A DNA stretch of 64,000 nt from Christensenellaceae bacterium (GCA_031280685.1 JAITGM010000022.1:1-64000); one strand, 5' to 3'; shown: positions 16,809 to 26,292, counted from the first letter of the stretch. The notes: generated by a model from the sequence alone, not told the origin. A program made the numbers and translations.

Positions 16809-18262
16809 GCGAATATTTGGGCCTTTTAAGCGGGAGCGACATCCGCGGAACGGCGATTGACCTGGGTGCCGGCGTCGATTTGACGCCCGAAATCGCGGCG
16901 ATGGCTGCTGCGGCCTTTGCGCGCAGGCTCAAGGCCGGCGGCTGCGCAAACCCCGCCGTTGCGCTGGGGCGCGACCCGCGGCTTTCGGGCCCGGCGCTGC
17001 TCGAGGGCGCTGCGCGGGGCCTTTTGAGCGAGGGCGCGGCCGTGCTGGATCTCGGCCTTTCGACCACGCCGGCCCTGTTCATGGCCACGCAAGATCTCTC
17101 TGCGGACGGCTCCATCATGGTGACGGCCAGCCATCTGCCCTATGAGCGCAACGGCTTAAAATTCATCACGAAGGGCGGCGGGCTGCCCTCCTCGGCGGTT
17201 AAAGCGCTGCTTTGCGATCTGCGGCCGCTTCAACAAGGAAAAATCGATGAAAATCAGCGTAAAACCGTCGCTTTTCTGCCGCTTTATGCCCAGGGCCTGC
17301 TCGACTATATCCGCGCCGAAACCGGCGAGGCCCAGCCGCTGCGCGGCAGACGCATCGTGCTCGATGCGGGCAACGGCTCCGGCGGGTTTTTCGCCGAATC
17401 CGTTCTAAAGCCCCTCGGCGCCGACATCACGGGCAGCGTAAACCTGCGGCCCGACGGCAGCTTCCCGGCCCACAGCCCCAACCCGGAGGATGGCGCCGCC
17501 ATGGCGGCAGCCGGGCGGGCAGTGCTCGAAGCCAGGGCTGACCTTGGCGTGATTTTCGACGCGGACTGTGACCGCGCGGCCCTCATCGGCCCCGACGGCG
17601 CGCCCGTGAACCGCAACCGGCTCGTGGCGCTGGTCGCCGCCGCCGAGCTGCAAAGAAACCCCGGCGCCGCCATCGTGACCGACTCCGTGACCAGCCTTGG
17701 CCTGACCGCCTTCATCGAAAGCCTGGGCGGCGTGCACCGCCGCTTCAAGCGGGGCTACAACAACGTCATCGGCGAAGCCCGGCGGCTGAACGAGAGCGGC
17801 GTCAACTGCCCGATGGCGATGGAAACCTCGGGGCACTGCGCCTTCCGCGACCATTTCTTCCTCGACGATGGCGCCTTCATGGTCTGCCGGGCGCTGGCGG
17901 CGCTGAACGGCAGAAGGCCCATGGACCTCATTTCCGGCCTGCAAGAGCCCCTGGAAGAGGGCGAGTTCCGCCTAAGGCTCAAAAACGCGGACTTCCGCGC
18001 GGACGGGCAGGCGGCCATCGGCCTTCTTCGCGCCGCCATCGGCCGGGGCGAGTTTTTGCCCGATGAGGACTTTGAGGGCGTGCGCGCGCTCGACGGGCAG
18101 GGCGGCTACATCCTCCTGCGGCTCTCGCTGCACGACCCCGTTCTGCCCGTGAATCTCGAATCCGCGCAAAAGGGCGGCCTAAATCGCCTAAAAGCGCGCC
18201 TTTTCGATCTGCTAAGGCCCCTGGAGGGTGCGATCGGTCTTGAGCCTCTAAGCAAAGAGTAA
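16805..18262 (+). CDS. Phosphomannomutase/phosphoglucomutase
   Basis: Alpha-D-phosphohexomutase of 485 residues, which moves phosphate between C1 and C6 of glucose or mannose through a phosphoserine. The active serine is in [11 protein letters not shown] (about residue 109). The metal loop is DADCDRAAL in place of the commoner DGDGDR, and the sugar-binding loop is [10 protein letters not shown] chose the TTG at 16805, which overlaps the previous stop (TTGA) and has GGGAGGG seven bases upstream, over the track's ATG at 16751 inside DUF2461. The product feeds cell-wall or glycogen sugars. Preference for mannose or glucose is not clear. Confidence 0.85.
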   Translation: MSEYLGLLSGSDIRGTAIDLGAGVDLTPEIAAMAAAAFARRLKAGGCANPAVALGRDPRLSGPALLEGAARGLLSEGAAVLDLGLSTTPALFMATQDLSADGSIMVTASHLPYERNGLKFITKGGGLPSSAVKALLCDLRPLQQGKIDENQRKTVAFLPLYAQGLLDYIRAETGEAQPLRGRRIVLDAGNGSGGFFAESVLKPLGADITGSVNLRPDGSFPAHSPNPEDGAAMAAAGRAVLEARADLGVIFDADCDRAALIGPDGAPVNRNRLVALVAAAELQRNPGAAIVTDSVTSLGLTAFIESLGGVHRRFKRGYNNVIGEARRLNESGVNCPMAMETSGHCAFRDHFFLDDGAFMVCRALAALNGRRPMDLISGLQEPLEEGEFRLRLKNADFRADGQAAIGLLRAAIGRGEFLPDEDFEGVRALDGQGGYILLRLSLHDPVLPVNLESAQKGGLNRLKARLFDLLRPLEGAIGLEPLSKE

Positions 18263-18288
18263 CGAATCAAGATATGGAGGGATCCACC

Positions 18289-20265
18289 ATGAAGCAAAAC
18301 GAGCAAGCATTCATCAACGCCATCCGCAGCCTGTCGGCAGACGCGATCGAAAAGGCCAAATCCGGCCACCCCGGCACGCCGCTGGGCGCCGCGCCCCTGG
18401 CCTACGTCCTGTATGGCCGGGCGATGCGCCATAACCCCTTTGACGCGAACTGGCCCAATCGCGACCGCTTCGTGCTCTCGGCCGGGCACGCCTCGATGCT
18501 GCTCTACAGCCTCAACCATCTTTTGGGCTATGGCCTTTCGATGGATGACATCAAGGCCTTCCGCCAATGGGGTTCACTGACCCCCGGCCACCCGGAATAC
18601 GGCCACACGCCCTTCGTGGAGATCACCACCGGGCCGCTCGGGCAGGGCATCGCCAACGCGGCGGGCATGGCGATGGCCGAAAAGCTGCTGGCCAAGAAGT
18701 TCAACCGCGAAGGCTTTGCCATCGTAGATCATTACAGCTTCGTGCTCATGGGCGACGGCTGCATTATGGAGGGCATCTCGGGCGAAGCTTCGTCTTTGGC
18801 CGCGACCTTGGGCCTTTCCAAGCTCATCGCGATCTATGACCAAAACGCGGTTTCCATCGAGGGCGGGATCGACATCGCCATGGCGGAAAGCGTCGCCAAG
18901 CGCTACGAGGCCTACGGCTGGCAGGTGCAGGAATTGCCCGACGGCAACGATGTGGACACCCTCGCCGCGGCCCTTGAAAGTGCCAAGGCAGACCCGCGGC
19001 CCTCGCTGATCATCGCGCACACCAAAATCGGCGCGTTTTCGCCTAAAGAAGGCTCAGAAAGCTCCCACGGCGCGCCGCTGGGCGAGGAAAACGTGCGCAA
19101 GATGAAGGAAGCGCTGGGCCTGAACCCAGACGAGCACTTTTCCGTGCCCGAGGAGGCCTACGCCCTGGGCCGCGAGATCGCCCAAAAGGGCGCGGCCGCG
19201 CAAAAAGAATGGGAAACCCTTCTGGGCGCCTACGCAAAACAATACCCGGAGCTTTACGCAGAATACCAGGCCTGGATGAAGGGTTTTTCGCCGGATCTCC
19301 TCCATGACGAAACCTTCTTCGACTTCGACAAGCCCGATTCTACCCGCAGCGCCTCAAACAAGCTGCTGGGCAGGCTCGCCGAGCGCGTGCCCAACCTCAT
19401 CGGCGGCTCAGCCGACCTGGCACCCTCGAATATGTCTTACCTCGAGGGGCGCGGGGACTTTTCGGCCCAAAATCCGCTGGGCATGAACCTGCACTTCGGC
19501 GTGCGCGAGCAGGCCATGGCCGCAATCGTTAACGGAATGCAGGCGCATGGCGGCCTGCAGACCTATTGCGCCACCTTCCTGGTCTTTTCTGACTATTTAA
19601 AGGCCGGCATCCGGCTTTCCGCCCTGATGAAGCTGCCCGTGCTCTATGTGCTCACCCACGATTCCATCGGCGTGGGCGAGGATGGGCCGACCCACCAGCC
19701 CATCGAGCACCTGGCGGCATTGCGCTCAATGCCCGGGGTCACGCTCTTCCGCCCGGCGGACTGCCGCGAAACCGCGGCCGCCTACGCGCTTTCGCTGACG
19801 CGCAAGGGTCCGACCTGCCTTGCGCTCTCTCGCCAAACCCTGCCCCTCTATGAGGGCAGCGGGAAGGGGGCGCTCAAGGGCGGCTATGTGCTTATTGAGA
19901 GCGGCAAGCAAGTGCCCGATCTCATCCTGCTGGCCTCGGGTTCCGAGGTGGAGCTGATCGTCAAGGCCCGCGAGTTGCTGCTCAAGGAAGGCATCGACGC
20001 GCGCGTGGTTTCGATGCCCTCCTTCGAGCTCTTTGAGGAGCAGAGCGAGAGCTACAAAGAGAGCGTTCTGCCCAAGGGCCTGCGCGCCCGCGTGGCCGTG
20101 GAGGCGGCGACCGGCTTTGGCTGGCACAAATACGCAGGGCTTGACGGCGCCCTGGTCACCATCGACCATTTTGGCGCTTCCGCCCCGGCAGGCAGGCTGT
20201 TTGAGGAGTTCGGCATGACCGCGGACGCGGTCGTGAAGGCCGCCAAGGGCGTTTTGAAGGGCTAA
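18289..20265 (+). CDS. tkt: Transketolase
   Basis: Full-length transketolase of 658 residues, a thiamine-diphosphate enzyme of the non-oxidative pentose phosphate pathway moving two-carbon units between sugar phosphates. It has the N-terminal [13 protein letters not shown], the TPP motif [14 protein letters not shown] ending at YDQN, the catalytic pyrimidine-domain glutamate region [10 protein letters not shown], and [19 protein letters not shown]. The start is ATG 18289, eight bases after GGAGGG, five codons inside the track's ORF. It stands 26 bases after the phosphohexomutase, so it probably shares that transcript. It is a single polypeptide, not the split form common in Clostridia. Confidence 0.96.
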   Translation: MKQNEQAFINAIRSLSADAIEKAKSGHPGTPLGAAPLAYVLYGRAMRHNPFDANWPNRDRFVLSAGHASMLLYSLNHLLGYGLSMDDIKAFRQWGSLTPGHPEYGHTPFVEITTGPLGQGIANAAGMAMAEKLLAKKFNREGFAIVDHYSFVLMGDGCIMEGISGEASSLAATLGLSKLIAIYDQNAVSIEGGIDIAMAESVAKRYEAYGWQVQELPDGNDVDTLAAALESAKADPRPSLIIAHTKIGAFSPKEGSESSHGAPLGEENVRKMKEALGLNPDEHFSVPEEAYALGREIAQKGAAAQKEWETLLGAYAKQYPELYAEYQAWMKGFSPDLLHDETFFDFDKPDSTRSASNKLLGRLAERVPNLIGGSADLAPSNMSYLEGRGDFSAQNPLGMNLHFGVREQAMAAIVNGMQAHGGLQTYCATFLVFSDYLKAGIRLSALMKLPVLYVLTHDSIGVGEDGPTHQPIEHLAALRSMPGVTLFRPADCRETAAAYALSLTRKGPTCLALSRQTLPLYEGSGKGALKGGYVLIESGKQVPDLILLASGSEVELIVKARELLLKEGIDARVVSMPSFELFEEQSESYKESVLPKGLRARVAVEAATGFGWHKYAGLDGALVTIDHFGASAPAGRLFEEFGMTADAVVKAAKGVLKG

Positions 20266-20565
20266 ACGAAAAAGCGCACGCCGTCTTCGCGAAAAACGCA
20301 GGAGGCGCGCTCGCTCCGCTCGCGCGCCGGGGGGCCAGCTCCGCGCTGCGCGCGGCCTGCCGCTGCGCGGCAGCGGCAGCTTCGCTGCCGGCTGGCCCCA
20401 CGAGCTGCAGGCCGTGCTGACTGCGCTGGCGCCTCCCCGTTGCCGCCCGCCGGAAGAGGGACGGCACGCTGGATTGCTTCGGGTTCCCCTCGCAGTAGCG
20501 GGCAGGATGGAACAAGCTCCGTCGCACACAAGGAGGGCGCCTGCGGGTTTTAGGAGGAATCTACA
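20266..20565. repeat. Palindrome-rich repeat region with a dispersed-repeat copy
   Basis: Non-coding 300 bases between tkt and the VOC gene. It has nested GC palindromes (GGCGCGCTCGCTCCGCTCGC near 20303 and CTGCCGCTGCGCGGCAG near 20357) and, at 20469-20503 in reverse orientation, a copy of the dispersed element whose forward form reads TGCGAGGGGAACCCGAAGCA. The same pair of parts occurs in opposite orientation at 34876-35020. A ribosome site for the next gene (AGGAGG) ends the region. Confidence 0.65.
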
Positions 20566-20934
20566 TTGAACATGCTGATTTTGGGCTTCGCGCTGGACTG
20601 CGCCGACGCGGACGCCCTCGCGGACTTTTACGCGAGACTCTTAGGCACTGAAAAAACGCTTTCGGGCGGCGGCTGGGCGGGGATTCATTGCCCGCAGGGC
20701 TTCATCTTGGCTTTTCAGACGGTTGAAGGCTATATTCCCCCGGTCTGGCCCTGGGCCGAAGGGGAACAGCAGCAGATGGCGCACATCGACTTCTTCGTCG
20801 AGGATCTGCAAGCTGCGGTGGAGCACGCCGTCGCTTGCGGCGCAAAAAAGGCGGGAGCGCAGTATTTCGAAGAGTCCACCGTGATGCTCGACCCGGCCGG
20901 CCACCCCTTCTGCCTCTCTACCACGAAGCAATAG
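20566..20934 (+). CDS. VOC family (glyoxalase/bleomycin-resistance fold) protein
   Basis: Small protein of 122 residues with the beta-alpha-beta-beta-beta pattern of the vicinal oxygen chelate fold. It begins NMLILGFALDCADADALADFYARLLG and ends with STVMLDPAGHPFCLST, the usual closing strand with a metal-type Asp/His pair. The second module carries MAHIDFFVEDLQAAVEHAVACGA. The TTG at 20566 lies eight bases after AGGAGG, while the ATG two codons later would be 14 bases away, so TTG is preferred. The reaction is unknown; these proteins range from dioxygenases to antibiotic-binding proteins. Confidence 0.85.
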   Translation: MNMLILGFALDCADADALADFYARLLGTEKTLSGGGWAGIHCPQGFILAFQTVEGYIPPVWPWAEGEQQQMAHIDFFVEDLQAAVEHAVACGAKKAGAQYFEESTVMLDPAGHPFCLSTTKQ

Positions 20935-20977
20935 CGGCCTTGGAATCCCCAGCAGGCGGGTTAAGGGCTAAACAGCA

Positions 20978-21017
20978 AAACGCCCCCGGCGCCGATCGGC
21001 GCCGGGGGCGTTTTTTT
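20978..21017 (+). terminator. Strong intrinsic terminator
   Basis: CGCCCCCGGCGCC and GGCGCCGGGGGCG form a perfect 13-bp stem with a GATC loop, followed by seven Ts. It ends the VOC transcript. Confidence 0.9.
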
Positions 21018-21129
21018 CGCGGCCGTCGGCCTGGCCGCGCCCGCTTTGGCAAAAGGGATTGCCGCGCCGTGCCAGGGCCGCTGTTACAAAAAAAGGCCGC
21101 CCACTTAGGCCCGGGGGGCAAGCCGCGCA

Positions 21130-22082
21130 AAGTGCTGGGGATGCGGCCCTATCTCTATTCCATTTGCGACCGTTCTGCATGCCGCCCTGTTGCAGTTTGG
21201 GCTTGGCTGCGGCGGCCTGTTCGTCTGTTATGTGCGCGAGGGGCCGCGCAGGATGCTTTACGGCGCCCTGCTGGTGCCGGCGCTTTATTTCAGCGTAACC
21301 CAACGGACTGGCGTTGTTCCTGCCCAACCAGCCCCCCTGTCCGGGGGGGGGGATAAAGCTTCGGCGCGCCGCTCACGCGCAGGGAAAGACTCTCGGTGGC
21401 GTATATTTTGCCCCTGGCCTTCGGGCTGGCCGGCATCGCATGGCCGCTTTCGTATCTCTTCCTCCTTTTTTATGCTCCTGAATTCGTCGGAGCCGCCGCT
21501 GACCCTGATGCGAATCCAGCCCACGCTTTCTGAAGTTTCACCCTATGTGCCGGGAATGCTGGCCGCCGTGCTGTTCCAGTCGCTGGTGTATGCCGCGCTG
21601 CCAAAGCCTAAGGCCTGCGGTTTCATCCTGGTGCCGGGCGCGGGGTTCAGGGCGGCGAAGCCGTGACGCCCCTGCTCGCGAACCGGCTCGACCGGGCAAT
21701 CCGCCGGCAAAAAAGCGGCTTCGTTCGTGGTTTCGGGCGGGCAAGGCCCGGATGAACGGGTTTCGGAGACCTTCACCATGAGGCAGTACCTGCCGAAGAG
21801 GGGCATCCCCGGCGAGCAAATCATCTTGGAGGATCGCTCGAGGAACACCAACGAAAATACCCGCTTTTCAAAGGCGATCATGAGCCAAAAAAGAAGGAAG
21901 GCTTTTGCTGCGCGATCGCCACCTGCAGCTACCGCGTGCCGCGCGCTGTAATCCTGGCCAAAAATCGCGTGCCGGACGCGCAGGGCATCGGCGGCAGAAC
22001 CGCGCCGTATTCCCTGCCCGCAGCCTTCATTCGCGAATACGCCGCGATCCTCCTGGCTTCGCTCCCCAGGCTGCTGCTATAG
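21130..22082 (+). pseudogene. Decayed YdcF/DUF218 family membrane protein gene
   Basis: Pieces of one YdcF-like (DUF218) protein are spread over several frames. The N-terminal part has membrane-like stretches (GCGGLFVCYV, MLYGALLVPALYF, and in another frame YILPLAFGLAGIAWPLSYLF). The catalytic region reads CGFILVPGAG, then in a new frame VTPLLANRLDRAIRR, then VVSGGQGPDE, YLPKRGIPGEQIILEDRS and NENTRFSKAIM. The end, in yet another frame, is YRVPRAVILAKN, QGIGGRTAPYSLP and AFIREYAAILLASL, stopping at 22080. At least four frame changes are needed, and a run of ten Gs lies at 21343-21352. Intact relatives act on cell-envelope precursors. The end overlaps the hslO stop. Confidence 0.75.
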
Positions 22083-22982
22083 GGGCGGCGGCGCGCCGGC
22101 TTCGTCGAGGCCTTCGTTTAAAAGGCCGCGGAGTTCGTCTGCCGTCAGCCTATATTTCTTGTTGCAAAAGTGGCAGGAAAGCTCGGCGCCGCCCTGCTTT
22201 TTGATCATGTCCTCCAGCTCGGCCGCGCCCATCGAAAGAAGAGCGCGCTGGATGCGCTCCATCGAGCAGTCACAGCGCCAGACTGGTTTGACGGATTCGA
22301 GGATCTCGTATTCGAGCCCGGGCAGGCAGAGCGCCGTCAGCTCGGCCGCGGAGCCGCCGGCTTCCTTGCTGAGGTTTGAGATGTTCGCAAGGCGCTCGGC
22401 CAGCCCCTCGAGCCTTTGCAAAAGCTCTTCGCCGCAGCCGGGCAGGGGCTGGATGAGCACGCCGCCGGAGCTTACGACCTTGCCCTCCTCAAGGCGAACG
22501 CCCAGGGCCAGGAGCGAGGGCGTTTGCTCTGAAGCGCTCAGATATAGGGCGATATCCTCGGCAATTTCGCCCGAAACCAGCCGGGTTTGCCCCACGTAAG
22601 GCTCGCGCAGGCCAAGATCGCGCACCACGATGAGCCTGCCTTCGCGGCCCACGCCGCCGCCCACGTCCAGCTTGCCATTGGGCTTTAAGGGCAATTCGAG
22701 CGAGCCGTTTTCGAGGTAGCCCTTGACCTCCCCCTTGCCGTTGCCCAGCACCACCACCGGGGAAAGCGGGCCGTCGCCGCGAAAGGTCATGGTCAAGCGG
22801 TCTTTTTCGTTCTTTTGCAGGGCGCCCAGCATGGCGGCGCCCGTCAAGGCGCGGCCAAGCGCCGCCGACGCCAGGTGCGAAAGGCCGTGGATGCGCTGGG
22901 CCTCGGCCGCCAGCGCGCTCGAAACGCAGACCAGCGCGCGGGCCTGTCCAAGCTCGATTTCAACATGCAGAATCTCATCCAT
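22077..22982 (-). CDS. hslO: Hsp33 redox-regulated chaperone
   Basis: Cytosolic holdase of 301 residues that is switched on by oxidation. The N-terminal domain ends its substrate-binding core around GGVLIQPLPGC. The C-terminal zinc centre shows the diagnostic CxC plus CxxC cysteines in RCDCSMERIQRAL and LSCHFCNKKY, which release zinc and form disulfides under oxidative and heat stress. The length matches the family (about 290). It is the last gene of a four-gene minus-strand run. The spacing between GGA and the ATG is long (about 14 bases), so expression may be modest. Confidence 0.95.
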   Translation of the reverse strand: MDEILHVEIELGQARALVCVSSALAAEAQRIHGLSHLASAALGRALTGAAMLGALQKNEKDRLTMTFRGDGPLSPVVVLGNGKGEVKGYLENGSLELPLKPNGKLDVGGGVGREGRLIVVRDLGLREPYVGQTRLVSGEIAEDIALYLSASEQTPSLLALGVRLEEGKVVSSGGVLIQPLPGCGEELLQRLEGLAERLANISNLSKEAGGSAAELTALCLPGLEYEILESVKPVWRCDCSMERIQRALLSMGAAELEDMIKKQGGAELSCHFCNKKYRLTADELRGLLNEGLDEAGAPPPL

Positions 22983-23017
22983 ATCGCTTTAAAGCTTCCT
23001 TTCAGAGGAGGTTTTCG

Positions 23018-23761
23018 CTAACGAAGGGGCTTGCGGCAGAGGAAGTGCACGCGCTCGTCGCCCTTTTTGGGCTCCTCGCGGGTCATGCGCGAAAAGACCT
23101 GCACATCCGCAAAGCCACTTTCGGTCAAAATCTGGCTAAGCTCGGCGATCTCATGCGCGCGCTGCAGCTGCGATTCGTAGAATTTTCGATAAAGCCCGCC
23201 CTCCTGACGGACGAAGACGCTCAAATCCATCTGCAGAAGGTTCGTTTCGCGCTCGAAGCGGTTAAACCAGAGGTAGCTGATCTCGACGCGATCCTCGCCA
23301 TACATCTGCGAATCCATCAACAGAAGCTTGCCGAAGGTCGAAACATCGAAGCAGAAGCGGCCGCCCGGCTCGAGATTCTGAAAGACCGAGGCGAAGCAGC
23401 CGCGCACGGCCTTTAAGCTGGTTAGGTAGTTGACCACGTCGCAGGGCGCGATGATGACCGGCACCTGCCTTGGAAGATCTAGATTTTCGATGTTTTGGCG
23501 TGCAAATTGCGGCTTCAGCCCCGCCGCCCTGGCCTTTTCCTGCGCGACGCCGAGCATGCGGTAGGAAAGATCGAGCCCGAGCACCTCAAAGTCCATCTTC
23601 GCCAGGCGCAACGAGAAGTTGCCGGTGCCGCAGCCCAGCTCCACGATGCGTGAACGGGGCGTGGGCTGGGTGAGCTCCAGGTAGTATTTAAGCCAGCGGT
23701 CGTAATTGATGTCGTCCATCAGCAAATCGTAAACATGGGCAAAATCCGTGTAGGAAGGCAT
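23018..23761 (-). CDS. Class I SAM-dependent methyltransferase
   Basis: Methyltransferase of 247 residues. Motif I (VELGCGTGNFSLRLA) starts near residue 40, motif II is VLGLDLSYRML, and APCDVVNYLTS corresponds to the motif IV region. This is a Methyltransf_25-type domain, preceded by YTDFAHVYDLLMDD, a common N-terminus of Firmicutes YqeM-like enzymes that often lie beside ribosome-assembly genes. The substrate is unknown. The gene is 35 bases upstream of hslO on the same strand. Confidence 0.85.
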   Translation of the reverse strand: MPSYTDFAHVYDLLMDDINYDRWLKYYLELTQPTPRSRIVELGCGTGNFSLRLAKMDFEVLGLDLSYRMLGVAQEKARAAGLKPQFARQNIENLDLPRQVPVIIAPCDVVNYLTSLKAVRGCFASVFQNLEPGGRFCFDVSTFGKLLLMDSQMYGEDRVEISYLWFNRFERETNLLQMDLSVFVRQEGGLYRKFYESQLQRAHEIAELSQILTESGFADVQVFSRMTREEPKKGDERVHFLCRKPLR

Positions 23762-23794
23762 GGTCCTCGCCCCTTTCGCGCCATTTTTTTGCCC

Positions 23795-24724
23795 TTACTT
23801 CTTGGGCTCATCCTCGTATTCGTCATCGTCAATATCGACGTATTCGTATTCGTCCTCAGGCGGCTTGTACATACCCCTGCCGATCTCCGCACCCTCGACG
23901 CGGGGGTTGATGTAAAGATCGAAGGCGCTGTTGGTGTAAGAAACGTTAACGAAGGCGTGGAAGGCATAGCCAATAAGGAAATAATAGACCAGGGCGATGG
24001 GGAAAAAAAGGCAGATCACGGCCGGAACCAGCCCGATGATAAAATAGAGCAGGGTGAAGGGCAGCCTGCCAATGGCCATGATCAGCGAGTTCTGCAGGAT
24101 GGCGCGCAGCCCCATCTCGTAGCCCACCAGCATGGGCCAGGCATAGAGGTTGACGAAGTAGGCGATCAGGGCGATGAGCCCCACCAAAACCTCAAGAACG
24201 AAATAGAGCAGCCCCTGGGCGGCCATGCCGCTGTAGAACAGGAAGGCGAAGGGCAGGAGCAGGAAGAGCAGGCCGTTGAGCAGCCCCAGCAGCAGCCCTT
24301 GCTTGAGGTTGGCGCGGAAGGCATACCAAAAGTCGCTCCAGGCGGAGGCGTGGTCGTCCATGGCCCACTTGCGCACGAGGTATTTCAGCGCCGCCTTCGC
24401 GGGGCCCTGCAGCAACAGGCAGGGCACCATGGCGATGAGGAAGACCGCCATGTACCCCTCACTGAAGAAGGGGCGGATGCCTTCGAGCGTCATCCCGTCG
24501 GCCGAAGCCTGGGCCATGTCGATCAGGATGCGCGCATGCGCCCAAATGTTGATCCACATCGGGATGGTGAAGAGGAAATAGATAGAATTTGCCTTCACGA
24601 GGTTCCAAAGGTTGAGCTTGAGCATCTCAAAAAAGAGCTCTCGGCGGTTCTTTGGCAGCATCTCCTTGGTGAATTCCGCCTTGTTAGGGTTGCCGGTGAA
24701 GAAGTTTTGAAAAAAGCCGGCCAT
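23795..24724 (-). CDS. DUF624 (YesL-like) membrane protein
   Basis: Integral membrane protein of 309 residues with about six predicted helices, among them SIYFLFTIPMWINIWA, MAVFLIAMVPCLLLQGPA and LYFIIGLVPAVICLFFPIALVYYFLIG. The fold and the motif KYLVRKWAMDDHASAWSDFWYAFRAN match DUF624, whose members are often next to sugar or glycan uptake genes and whose function is undefined. The C-terminal 35 residues form a strongly acidic tail (EDEYEYVDIDDDEYEDE) that is unusual for the family and would be cytoplasmic. It lies between an amidohydrolase and a methyltransferase gene. Confidence 0.8.
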   Translation of the reverse strand: MAGFFQNFFTGNPNKAEFTKEMLPKNRRELFFEMLKLNLWNLVKANSIYFLFTIPMWINIWAHARILIDMAQASADGMTLEGIRPFFSEGYMAVFLIAMVPCLLLQGPAKAALKYLVRKWAMDDHASAWSDFWYAFRANLKQGLLLGLLNGLLFLLLPFAFLFYSGMAAQGLLYFVLEVLVGLIALIAYFVNLYAWPMLVGYEMGLRAILQNSLIMAIGRLPFTLLYFIIGLVPAVICLFFPIALVYYFLIGYAFHAFVNVSYTNSAFDLYINPRVEGAEIGRGMYKPPEDEYEYVDIDDDEYEDEPKK

Positions 24725-24754
24725 GGGCAGTCCTCCTTCGAAGTCCTTTTGGCC

Positions 24755-25894
24755 CTAGGGGTTTTGGGCCAGGCGAAGATAGAAATCCAGCGCGGGGAGC
24801 AGCGCTTCCTCGTCAAAGCAGAATCGGTCGGAGTGCAGGGGCGCATCGTCTTCGCCCCGGCCGACGCCCGCGAAGGCGAAAAAGCCCGGGCGCTCGTTTA
24901 AGTAGCACGAAAAATCCTCGGCAATCATCTGGCGGGGCTGGGGAAGGAGCAGCCCTTCAGGCAGCAGAGGCAGCGCCCTGCCCACCGCCGCCTGGTCGTT
25001 GACCACGGGAGGGTACTGCCTTTCGTCAAAGAGGACTTCGGCGCGGGCGCCAAAGCTGGCGGCCGCGGCAGCCGAGCACTCCTTGATGACCGCGTGCAGT
25101 TCGTCGCGGCGTTTCAGGCTGAAATAGCGCAGCGTGCCGCGGAGCGTCGTCTCGCCCGCGAGCTGGTTGCGCACGGCGCCGCCCTGAATCTGCCCGAAGG
25201 TCAGAAGCGAGGGTTCCTCGGCCGAAAGGCGGGTGAGCCGCGCCTCTAAGCTCAGGGCGACCTGCGCGGCCGCCAAAATCGAATCCACGCCAAGATGCGG
25301 AGCGGCGCCGTGGGCGCTTCTGCCCAGCACGCGGATGTCCAGGCTTGTGTTGCCCGCCATGACCGGCCCTGCCGAAAGACCGATGGTGCCCGCCCTGTAG
25401 CTTGGCATCACGTGCAGGCCGTAGATTTCATCTATGCGGGGATCTTCCAAAATGCCGGCGCGCACCATATCCCGCGCGCCGAGGAGGTTTTCTTCGCCCG
25501 GCTGGAAGATGGCCGCGATATTGTGGGGAAGTTCCCGCCGCCGGGCGGAAATCAGGCCTAAAAAGGTCAATAGAAGCGCCATGTGCCCATCGTGCCCGCA
25601 GGCGTGCATAAAGCCCGGGTTTTGCGAGCAAAAGGGCAGGCCGGTTTGCTCCAAAATGGGCAGCGCGTCCATATCCGCGCGGAAGCCCAGGGTTTTTGCC
25701 CCCTCTTTGCCGCAAAAGAACACGGCTTTGATCCCGGTGCCGCCATAGCAGCGCAAAAGATCCGGCTTCAGCGCGTGCAGCGCCTTTAAAAGAAACTTCT
25801 TGGTTTCAAATTCGCCATTGGCGATTTCTGGAATGCGGTGCAGGGCGCGCCGATGCGCGCGAAGGGTTTCCAGGGCGTTTTCTCGGCCTTGCAC
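24755..25894 (-). CDS. M20 family amidohydrolase
   Basis: Zinc/manganese-dependent amidohydrolase of 379 residues of the M20D type (hippurate hydrolase, N-acyl-amino-acid or N-acetyl-diaminopimelate deacetylase). Metal ligands appear in HACGHDGHMA (His-x-Cys-Gly-His-Asp) and FQPGEENLLGA (catalytic Glu). The dimerisation domain holds GRSAHGAAPHLGVDS, and the last ligand region is IAEDFSCYL. Translation starts at a GTG with AAGGGGG about nine bases upstream. The organism uses DapL, which works on free diaminopimelate intermediates, so an acetyl-DAP role is less likely than deacylation of amino acids or peptides. Confidence 0.87.
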   Translation of the reverse strand: MQGRENALETLRAHRRALHRIPEIANGEFETKKFLLKALHALKPDLLRCYGGTGIKAVFFCGKEGAKTLGFRADMDALPILEQTGLPFCSQNPGFMHACGHDGHMALLLTFLGLISARRRELPHNIAAIFQPGEENLLGARDMVRAGILEDPRIDEIYGLHVMPSYRAGTIGLSAGPVMAGNTSLDIRVLGRSAHGAAPHLGVDSILAAAQVALSLEARLTRLSAEEPSLLTFGQIQGGAVRNQLAGETTLRGTLRYFSLKRRDELHAVIKECSAAAAASFGARAEVLFDERQYPPVVNDQAAVGRALPLLPEGLLLPQPRQMIAEDFSCYLNERPGFFAFAGVGRGEDDAPLHSDRFCFDEEALLPALDFYLRLAQNP

Positions 25895-25960
25895 GGCGGC
25901 GTCCCCCTTCTTTCGTTTTGCCTATGGTACCATGTTTTTGGCCAAAATGAAAGAGTGCCG

Positions 25961-25989
25961 TTGACGGAGGGCGGGGTTTGTGCTAATCT
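25961..25989 (+). promoter_or_regulatory. Upstream promoter P1 of opp operon
   Basis: TTGACG (25961-25966), a 17-bp spacer and TAATCT (25984-25989). Its transcript would run straight into the terminator at 26004-26040. Confidence 0.6.
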
Positions 25990-26003
25990 GCCCCTGTGAC
26001 GAT

Positions 26004-26040
26004 GGGGTCGCGCCGAAAAAGGCGCGACCCCTTTTGTTTT
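26004..26040 (+). terminator. Leader terminator between two opp promoters
   Basis: GGGGTCGCGCC and GGCGCGACCCC form a perfect 11-bp stem with a GAAAAA loop and a TTTTGTTTT tail. It lies about 8 bases after the predicted P1 start and upstream of P2, so it either attenuates P1 or yields a short RNA of about 45 nt. Confidence 0.75.
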
Positions 26041-26095
26041 ACCTTGCCCCATCCCAAGAACACGAAAACTTTACAGGGCGCGAAACAAAAAGAGA

Positions 26096-26123
26096 TTGAC
26101 ATAGCCGCGGGCGTGCATATACT
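26096..26123 (+). promoter_or_regulatory. Main promoter P2 of opp operon
   Basis: TTGACA (26096-26101), a 16-bp spacer and TATACT (26118-26123). It is closer to consensus than P1 and starts a leader of about 160 bases before oppA, which contains the small ORF at 26182. Confidence 0.75.
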
Positions 26124-26181
26124 GGTGATAAACTAACCAAACAAGTATGAATGATATGTTTTATGAGAAGGAGGAAGTTCG

Positions 26182-26292
26182 ATGGGCAGGCCATGGCGCC
26201 CCAGCCTAAAGGAGCGATGTCGCGGCTTCAGGCAAAAAGGCTATTCTTGCAATCCCAGCACATCCAAAGCAATAGGAGGAACCACACGATGA
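26182..26292 (+). CDS. 36-codon upstream ORF coupled to oppA
   Basis: An ATG seven bases after AGGAGG opens a 36-residue frame (starting MGRPWRPSLKERC, ending KAIGGTTR) whose TGA overlaps the oppA ATG (ATGA). The ORF track misses it because of its length. The peptide is basic with two Cys and matches nothing I recognise. Its good ribosome site and exact overlap suggest that it is translated and that its translation affects oppA initiation, although oppA also has its own AGGAGG inside the last codons. It could be a leader peptide, a small protein or chance. Confidence 0.45.
   Translation: MGRPWRPSLKERCRGFRQKGYSCNPSTSKAIGGTTR

Noticed and set aside
20835-21356. 173-residue Arg/Pro-rich ORF
   Set aside because: It crosses a strong terminator and overlaps the decayed YdcF gene; no RBS and low-complexity composition.
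23735-24901. 388-residue plus-strand ORF, rich in Glu, Gln and His
   Set aside because: Antisense shadow of the DUF624 membrane protein; its composition mirrors complemented hydrophobic codons.
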